Of a stretch of 64,000 nucleotides of DNA, positions 59,074 through 64,000 are shown piece by piece. The position numbers were made by a program, and so were the translations under genes. Source of the DNA: Pseudomonas sp. ANT_J12 (lineage in GTDB: Bacteria > Pseudomonadota > Gammaproteobacteria > Pseudomonadales > Pseudomonadaceae); assembly GCF_008370045.1 (NCBI RefSeq), contig NZ_VOBN01000001.1, positions 248,001 through 312,000 of the forward strand. Reading direction: 5' to 3'. Position 1 is the first letter of the stretch, and each line of letters starts with the position of its first letter. The notes below the pieces were generated by a model that saw only the letters and a program-made list of their open reading frames with translations, was not told the origin of the DNA and did not search any database.

Positions 59074-60528
59074 ATGGCGTTGCCGACCTTACGGATCATT
59101 GGTTTCATCATCGGCATCTTCCTGATCACCCTGGCCATCGCCATGGTCGTGCCTATGGCCACGCTGGTGATTTTCGACCGCACCAGCGACCTGCCATCGT
59201 TCCTTTGGGCCAGCATGATCACCTTCGTCGCCGGCCTGGCGCTGGTCATCCCCGGCCGCCCCGAGCACATACACCTGCGCCCCCGGGACATGTACCTGCT
59301 GACCGTCAGCAGCTGGCTGGTGGTGTGCATCTTCGCTGCGCTGCCGTTCCTGCTGACCCAGCACATCAGCTACACCGACTCGTTCTTCGAAAGCATGTCC
59401 GGCATCACCGCCACCGGTTCCACGGTGCTCACCGGTCTCGACGCCATGTCCCCCGGCATCCTGATGTGGCGTTCGTTGCTGCACTGGATCGGCGGCATCG
59501 GCTTTATCGGCATGGCGGTGGCGATTCTGCCGCTGTTGCGCATCGGTGGCATGCGCCTGTTCCAGACCGAATCGTCGGACCGTTCCGAAAAGGTCATGCC
59601 CCGTTCGCACATGGTGGCGCGCCTGATCGTCGCCGCCTACGTCGGCATCACCATCGTCGGCAGCCTGGCGTTCTGGTGGGCGGGGATGAGTCTGTTCGAT
59701 GCGATCAACCACGCGATGTCGGCGATTTCCACCGGCGGGTTCTCCACCTCCGACCAGTCCCTGGCCAAATGGACACAACCGGCGGTGCACTGGGTCGCGG
59801 TGGTGATCATGATTCTCGGCAGCCTGCCTTTCACCTTGTACGTGGCAACCTTGCGCGGCAACCGCAGGGCCCTGATCAAGGATCAGCAGGTCCAGGGTTT
59901 GCTCGGCATGTTGCTGGTGACCTGGCTGGTGCTGGGCACCTGGTACTGGTGGACTACCGATCTGCATTGGCTGGATGCCCTGCGGCACGTGGCGCTGAAC
60001 GTGACCTCGGTGGTCACGACCACCGGCTTTGCGCTGGGGGACTACAGCCTGTGGGGCAATTTCTCGCTGATGCTGTTCTTTTATCTGGGCTTTGTCGGCG
60101 GCTGTTCGGGCTCGACGGCGGGCGGGATCAAGATTTTCCGCTTCCAGGTCGCCTACATCCTGCTCAAGGCCAACCTTAACCAGCTGATTCACCCGCGCGC
60201 GGTGATCAAGCAGAAGTACAACGGCCATCGCCTCGACGAAGAGATCGTGCGCTCGATCCTGACCTTTTCCTTCTTCTTCGCCATCACCATTTGCGTGATC
60301 GCGCTGCTGCTGTCGCTGCTGGGTGTGGACTGGATGACCGCGCTGACCGGCGCCGCCAGTACCGTGTCTGGCGTGGGCCCGGGGCTGGGCGAGACCATCG
60401 GCCCGGCGGGCAATTTCGCCACCCTGCCGGACGCCGCCAAATGGATTCTTTCGTTCGGCATGCTGCTCGGCCGATTGGAGATCATTACGGTGTTCGTTCT
60501 GTGTATTCCGGCGTTCTGGCGTCACTGA
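59074..60528 (+). CDS. trkH: Trk potassium uptake protein TrkH
   Basis: Ion-conducting subunit of the Trk system, working with cytoplasmic TrkA. 484 residues from the ATG at 59074. Multiple membrane segments with four pore-loop regions: SGITATGSTVLTGLD, SAISTGGFSTSD, TSVVTTTGFALGDY and STVSGVGPGLGETIGPAGNF, each containing the selectivity glycine. Its 3' end overlaps the convergent AraC gene by 44 bases. Confidence 0.95.
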   Translation: MALPTLRIIGFIIGIFLITLAIAMVVPMATLVIFDRTSDLPSFLWASMITFVAGLALVIPGRPEHIHLRPRDMYLLTVSSWLVVCIFAALPFLLTQHISYTDSFFESMSGITATGSTVLTGLDAMSPGILMWRSLLHWIGGIGFIGMAVAILPLLRIGGMRLFQTESSDRSEKVMPRSHMVARLIVAAYVGITIVGSLAFWWAGMSLFDAINHAMSAISTGGFSTSDQSLAKWTQPAVHWVAVVIMILGSLPFTLYVATLRGNRRALIKDQQVQGLLGMLLVTWLVLGTWYWWTTDLHWLDALRHVALNVTSVVTTTGFALGDYSLWGNFSLMLFFYLGFVGGCSGSTAGGIKIFRFQVAYILLKANLNQLIHPRAVIKQKYNGHRLDEEIVRSILTFSFFFAITICVIALLLSLLGVDWMTALTGAASTVSGVGPGLGETIGPAGNFATLPDAAKWILSFGMLLGRLEIITVFVLCIPAFWRH

Positions 60529-61546
60529 TCAGTTTCGGCGCGTCGAGCAACCGCGCCCGGTACTCGCCGGGCGTGGCGTCAAACCAGCGGCGGAAGGCGC
60601 GAAAGAAGTTGCTCGGGTCGGCGAACCCCAACAGGTAGGCAATTTCCAGCAGAGTCATCGTTGGCTGCGCCAGGTACTGCTCGGCCAGTTCGCGGCGGGT
60701 GTCGTCGAGCAAGGTCTGGAAACTCGTGCCTTCTTCCTGCAGGCGGCGCTGCAAGGTGCGTTGCGACAGGTGCAACGTCTGCGCCACGGTTTCGCGCTTC
60801 GGTTCGCCCTGGGGCAGCAACCGGCACAGCACTTGCCGGGCCTTGTGGGTCACGCGGCTTTCAGAAAACCGCGCCAGGTACTCACCGGCAAACCGGTCAT
60901 GCAGCAGCGCCATCGCCTCGTTGGCGGTGGGCAGCGGTGCTTCCATGTCGGCGCGCTCGAAGATCAACGCGTCATACGGCGCGTTGAACACCAAAGGCGC
61001 GTGGAAGGCTTGTTTATAGGGTTCCAGATCGGTGGGTTCATCCCCTTGCACCAGCACCTTGCGCGGTTGCAGGGTGCGCCCGGTCAGCCAGCCGCACAGC
61101 GCCAGTGCGCAGGCCAGTGACGCTTCGGCACTTTGCCGGGTCGGTGGCAGGTGGTCGCCATGCACCGTCAGGATCAGCGCGTAGCCCTCGTCCAGCAAGC
61201 GGAAACTCAGGTCGGCACTTTCGGCAATGATCCGCTGGTAACGCACCAGCCGCTGAAAGCCTTCGGCCAATGTCTGGCTCGACATCAAGGCGTAACCGGC
61301 AACATGGAAGGATGCCGGTCGAACCACCTTGCCCATGTTCAGGCCGATCGCCGGGTTACCGGACAGCTCGACCGCACGCTGCCACAGCCGCGTCATGGAA
61401 TCCTGCGGGAAGCGCGCATCCGGATCATCCAGCGACGCGTAGTCGAGCCCCAGTTGCTTGAACAGAACCCGGCAATCCAGGCCGTCCATCTCCAGTGCTT
61501 TGACAATCCCCATCGCCCAGCTTGCAGAAGTCGTTCGTTCGCTCAT
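60485..61546 (-). CDS. AraC-family transcriptional regulator with arabinose-binding-like N-terminus
   Basis: 353 residues. The N-terminal domain (about 20-205: QDSMTRLWQRAVELSGNPAI, LMSSQTLAEGFQRLVRYQRI) is of the OruR/PF12625 type. The C-terminal AraC HTH (about 245-335) has VAQTLHLSQRTLQRRLQEEG and LLEIAYLLGFADPSNFFRAF. Target unknown. Convergent with trkH, tail-to-tail overlap of 44 bases. Confidence 0.9.
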   Translation of the reverse strand: MSERTTSASWAMGIVKALEMDGLDCRVLFKQLGLDYASLDDPDARFPQDSMTRLWQRAVELSGNPAIGLNMGKVVRPASFHVAGYALMSSQTLAEGFQRLVRYQRIIAESADLSFRLLDEGYALILTVHGDHLPPTRQSAEASLACALALCGWLTGRTLQPRKVLVQGDEPTDLEPYKQAFHAPLVFNAPYDALIFERADMEAPLPTANEAMALLHDRFAGEYLARFSESRVTHKARQVLCRLLPQGEPKRETVAQTLHLSQRTLQRRLQEEGTSFQTLLDDTRRELAEQYLAQPTMTLLEIAYLLGFADPSNFFRAFRRWFDATPGEYRARLLDAPKLISDARTPEYTERTP

Positions 61547-61706
61547 GGCGTTTACTTAAATGATGAGCCGCATGCTACGGCCAATTACCGAAGGATACTA
61601 AAGTGGCGCCTATTGTCACTGGCTGATGCCAATGATCACTCTAGACTCAAATAAGCTACCCGCAGAACAACTTGCCATCAGAACAATAACCACAGAGATC
61701 GCAGTC

Positions 61707-62018
61707 GTGGAAAACACCAAACGTTTCAATAGCTTCGCTGAGTTTTACCCGTATTACCTCAGCGAACACAGCAACAGTACTTGCCGACGATTGCACTTTA
61801 TCGGCACCACCCTGGTCATTTTCATCCTGGCGCTGACCATCGGCAAAGGCGCGTGGCTGCTGCTGATCGCCCTGCCGCTGGCCGGTTACAGCTTCGCCTG
61901 GGTCGGGCATTTCTTCTTCGAGAAGAATCGTCCCGCCACCTTCCAGCATCCGCTCTACAGCCTGCTCGGCGATTTCGTCATGTACCGCGACATGATTCTG
62001 GGCCGCGTGCCGTTCTAG
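61707..62018 (+). CDS. DUF962/Mpo1-like membrane protein
   Basis: 103 residues from a GTG at 61707 (ENTKRFNSFAEFYPYYLSEH). Two membrane helices (FIGTTLVIFILALTIGKGAW; LLLIALPLAGYSFAWVGHFF). Conserved His residues in HFIGTT and GHFFFEKNRPATFQHP match Mpo1, a fatty-acid alpha-dioxygenase in yeast. Bacterial role not established. Confidence 0.85.
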   Translation: MENTKRFNSFAEFYPYYLSEHSNSTCRRLHFIGTTLVIFILALTIGKGAWLLLIALPLAGYSFAWVGHFFFEKNRPATFQHPLYSLLGDFVMYRDMILGRVPF

Positions 62019-62116
62019 GCTCCGCAGGCCAGTAATGCGTCCCGTGCAGACAGTGCAGCAGTGGATCCAAGTTCTACACTCAAGCCATCACTTCGCCAAA
62101 AACAAGAAGATCGCCG

Positions 62117-62707
62117 ATGAACGCCAATGCCCGCTTCACCCACATGCAGGACGGCACGCAAGAAGACTGGGCGATCATCGCCGCCGACTTCAGTGCCTAC
62201 GCGAAGCAATTGCCGACACGGATTGTGGCGCACCTGAAATTACTGGAGGGTGACTTTGGTGGCTTCCCGGTGGATCGCCTGACCCATTCCCTGCAAACCG
62301 CCACCCGCGCCTTTCGCGATGGCCGCGACGAGGAATACGTGGTCTGCGCCCTGCTCCACGACATCGGCGACACCCTCGGCTCCTACAATCACCCGGACAT
62401 CGCCGCCGCGATCCTCAAGCCCTTCGTCAGCGCCGAGAATTTGTGGATGGTGGAGCAACACGGGATCTTCCAGGGCTATTACTTCTTCCATCACCTGGGG
62501 ATGGACCGGCACCTGCGCGAGCAATTCAGCGGGCACCCGCAGTACCAGGCGACCATTGAATTCTGTGCCAAATACGATGCGGCGGCGTTTGATCCGGCGT
62601 ATGAGCATTTGCCGTTGAGTTTCTTCGAACCGATGATGGAGCGGTTGTTTGCGCAGCCGAAGCATTCGATTTACAAGGCGGCGATGGAAGAGCACGCGCC
62701 AGCCTGA
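62117..62707 (+). CDS. HD-domain protein (possible PhnZ/MIOX-type diiron oxygenase or phosphohydrolase)
   Basis: 196 residues. Metal ligands: His57 (THSLQTATRAFRDG), His81-Asp82 (LLHDIGDTLG), and later His in EQHGIFQGYYFFHHLG. Spacing resembles HD-oxygenases as much as phosphohydrolases. No other domain. Substrate unknown, stands alone. Confidence 0.8.
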   Translation: MNANARFTHMQDGTQEDWAIIAADFSAYAKQLPTRIVAHLKLLEGDFGGFPVDRLTHSLQTATRAFRDGRDEEYVVCALLHDIGDTLGSYNHPDIAAAILKPFVSAENLWMVEQHGIFQGYYFFHHLGMDRHLREQFSGHPQYQATIEFCAKYDAAAFDPAYEHLPLSFFEPMMERLFAQPKHSIYKAAMEEHAPA

Positions 62708-62726
62708 GATCAGGGTGATTGTGATG

Positions 62727-62802
62727 GCCTCTTCGCGGGCAAGCCTCGCTCCTTCAGGGAAATGCATTCCAACCGTAGCAGCGAGGCTTGCCCGCGAAGG
62801 CG
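62727..62802. repeat. Inverted REP pair between HD gene and LpxH-like gene
   Basis: CTTCGCGGGCAAGCCTCGCT is matched by AGCGAGGCTTGCCCGCGAAG about 20 bases later. Positioned between two convergent genes. Confidence 0.85.
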
Positions 62803-62812
62803 TCTGACTTTC

Positions 62813-63628
62813 CTACGCCGGCTCCGCGATTTTCACCGCTTTCAACTCCGCCTCCCGCGCCTGGGCATCCGCCAGGCGATACAGCTCGATCGACCCGTCC
62901 CAATGCTCGATCAGCGCCGTGCACGACTCCACCCAATCTCCGCAATTGAGGTAATCCACCCCGCCGACCTTGCGAATCTCGGCATGGTGAATGTGCCCGC
63001 ACACCACGCCATGCAACTCGCGTTTGACGCATTCGTGGGCGATGGCTTCTTCGAAGTCGCTGATGAAGCTGACTGCGGTTTTCACCTTGTGCTTGAGGTA
63101 TGCCGACAACGACCAATAGCCGTAGCCATAGCGGGCGCGCCAATGGTTGAGCCAGCGGTTGAGGGTCAGGGTGAATTCGTAGGCCGAGTCGCCGAGAAAG
63201 GCCAGCCAGCGGTGATAACGAGTGATCACGTCGAACTGGTCGCCGTGGATTACCAGCAGATGCCGGCCATCGGCGGTCACGTGCACCGCCTCGTCCACCA
63301 ACTGGATGTTGCCCAGGATCAGCTTCGAATATCGACGCAGGAATTCGTCGTGGTTGCCGGTGACGTAGATCACCTCGGTGCCGCGCTTGCTCATGGTCAG
63401 CAAACGGCGGATCACGTTGGTGTGGGCCTGGGGCCAATACATGCCGCTGCGCAGTTTCCAGCCATCGATGATGTCGCCCACCAGATAGACCTTGTCCGCA
63501 TGGTAGCCCTTGAGAAACTGCGACAGGTGCTCAGCCTGGCAATCCCTCGTGCCCAAATGCACATCGGAAATCCATAGGGTGCGCACACGTTGTTTACGGC
63601 TGGGTTTGGCGAGCTCGGCGCTGGTCAT
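62813..63628 (-). CDS. Calcineurin-like phosphoesterase (UDP-2,3-diacylglucosamine diphosphatase, LpxH2-like)
   Basis: Likely lipid A or related phosphoesterase. 271 residues from the ATG at 63628 (MTSAELAKPSRKQRVRTLWI). Metallophosphatase motifs in order: LWISDVHLGTRD, VGDIIDGW, TGNHDEFLRRY, VIHGDQFD, GHIHHAEIRKVGG. The layout is that of the LpxH2-like group, distinct from the LpxH expected elsewhere in Pseudomonas. Confidence 0.85.
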   Translation of the reverse strand: MTSAELAKPSRKQRVRTLWISDVHLGTRDCQAEHLSQFLKGYHADKVYLVGDIIDGWKLRSGMYWPQAHTNVIRRLLTMSKRGTEVIYVTGNHDEFLRRYSKLILGNIQLVDEAVHVTADGRHLLVIHGDQFDVITRYHRWLAFLGDSAYEFTLTLNRWLNHWRARYGYGYWSLSAYLKHKVKTAVSFISDFEEAIAHECVKRELHGVVCGHIHHAEIRKVGGVDYLNCGDWVESCTALIEHWDGSIELYRLADAQAREAELKAVKIAEPA

Positions 63629-63755
63629 GGGCAACCCTCTGCGATGTTTTTACAAGCTTGCGCCGGTCGGATTAATTGCCCATGACAGCGGCGAGTCAAT
63701 CCTGTGACAGCGCCCGGCCGGTGTAGACTGGCCGCACCTTGCCCGGAGACCTGCG

Positions 63756-64000
63756 ATGAGACCGCTCCTCACGCTGCGCCAGTACACCGAAGACCTGATC
63801 ATCCACAGCCACGACCACGCGCAACTGGTGTTCGGGCTCTCGGGTGCGCTGGATTTCGAGGTCGGCGGCCATGGCAGCCAGGTGATCCAGCAGAGTTTCG
63901 TGGTGGTCCCGTCCGGCATGCACCACGCCTGCGGCAGCGCCAACGGCAGTCGTTGCCTGGTGCTGGATGTGCCGAGCGATCAGTGGGTTTCGCAATCGTT
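63756..64000 (+). CDS. AraC-family regulator, N-terminal part only
   Basis: Open from an ATG at 63756 to the window end, 81 residues. Starts MRPLLTLRQYTEDLIIHSHD and continues as a cupin-like sensor domain (HAQLVFGLSGALDFEVGG; VVPSGMHHACGSANG). The DNA-binding domain lies outside. Family inferred from the cupin start. Confidence 0.75.
   Translation, partial: MRPLLTLRQYTEDLIIHSHDHAQLVFGLSGALDFEVGGHGSQVIQQSFVVVPSGMHHACGSANGSRCLVLDVPSDQWVSQS

Noticed and set aside
1..64000. tRNA or rRNA genes
   Set aside because: No cloverleaf-like sequence or rRNA segment was recognised on reading; a tRNAscan run would be decisive.

Overview
The window is chromosomal DNA of a Pseudomonas, most likely of the P. 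fluorescens group. The evidence is the polar-flagellum order fliC-flaG-fliD-fliS-fliT-fleQ-fleS, FleQ-style sigma54 control, a phhR/phhABC locus, yciB/yciI and scpA/scpB clusters, and abundant Pseudomonas REP palindromes. Nothing was searched against a database; all names come from motifs and remembered families.

Region 1 (1-6.5 kb, minus strand) holds the end of the flagellar filament and regulator block: flagellin, FlaG, the FliD cap, the FliS and FliT chaperones, FleQ and a partial FleS. Good sigma28 sites precede fliC and fliS. A near-perfect -24/-12 site precedes fleS.

Region 2 (6.5-28.5 kb, minus strand) is a large flagellar glycosylation island inserted between fliC and flgL. From a sigma54-like site at about 24.7 kb, one 18-kb string of genes encodes two nucleotide-sugar routes. 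The first is a CDP-hexose route: RfbF, RfbG, an epimerase, a NovU/TylC3-type C-methyltransferase, a DegT aminotransferase, a NeuD-type acyltransferase and a CmcI-type methyltransferase. The second is a complete CMP-pseudaminic acid route: PseB, PseC, PseF, a PseG-PseH fusion and PseI, with a Pse-associated methylase. A 974-aa glycosyltransferase lies between the two sets. A KAS III enzyme, a Maf/DUF115 transferase and a small unknown protein close the string. A separate 1198-aa three-domain glycosyltransferase sits next to flgL.

Region 3 (28.5-37 kb, minus strand) is flgF-G-H-I-J-K-L, with a sigma54 site before flgF. flgBCDE are not adjacent.

Region 4 (37-46.3 kb) is aromatic amino-acid metabolism: phhR, phhA, phhB, phhC and the permease aroP. 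Two small genes, an MFS transporter, arfB and a RelE/Xre toxin-antitoxin pair lie within it.

Region 5 (46.3-48.4 kb) is the least conventional part. A long gene-poor stretch includes a strongly AT-rich segment. It is followed by a 44-codon acidic peptide gene, an intercistronic hairpin, and a gene for an M29-aminopeptidase-like metalloprotein. The layout resembles a minimal ribosomally made peptide (RiPP) locus.

Region 6 (48.4-64 kb) is mostly housekeeping: rluB, scpB, scpA, a Sua5/YciO protein, a PHP phosphoesterase, yciB, yciI, a CpxR/Spy/CpxA-like envelope-stress module with a CpxR-box candidate, a nitroreductase, trkH, an AraC regulator, a DUF962 protein, an HD protein, an LpxH-like phosphoesterase and a partial AraC regulator. 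Three copies of a 105-110 bp nested palindrome and several REP pairs, including a four-unit 71-bp tandem array, lie between genes in regions 4 to 6.
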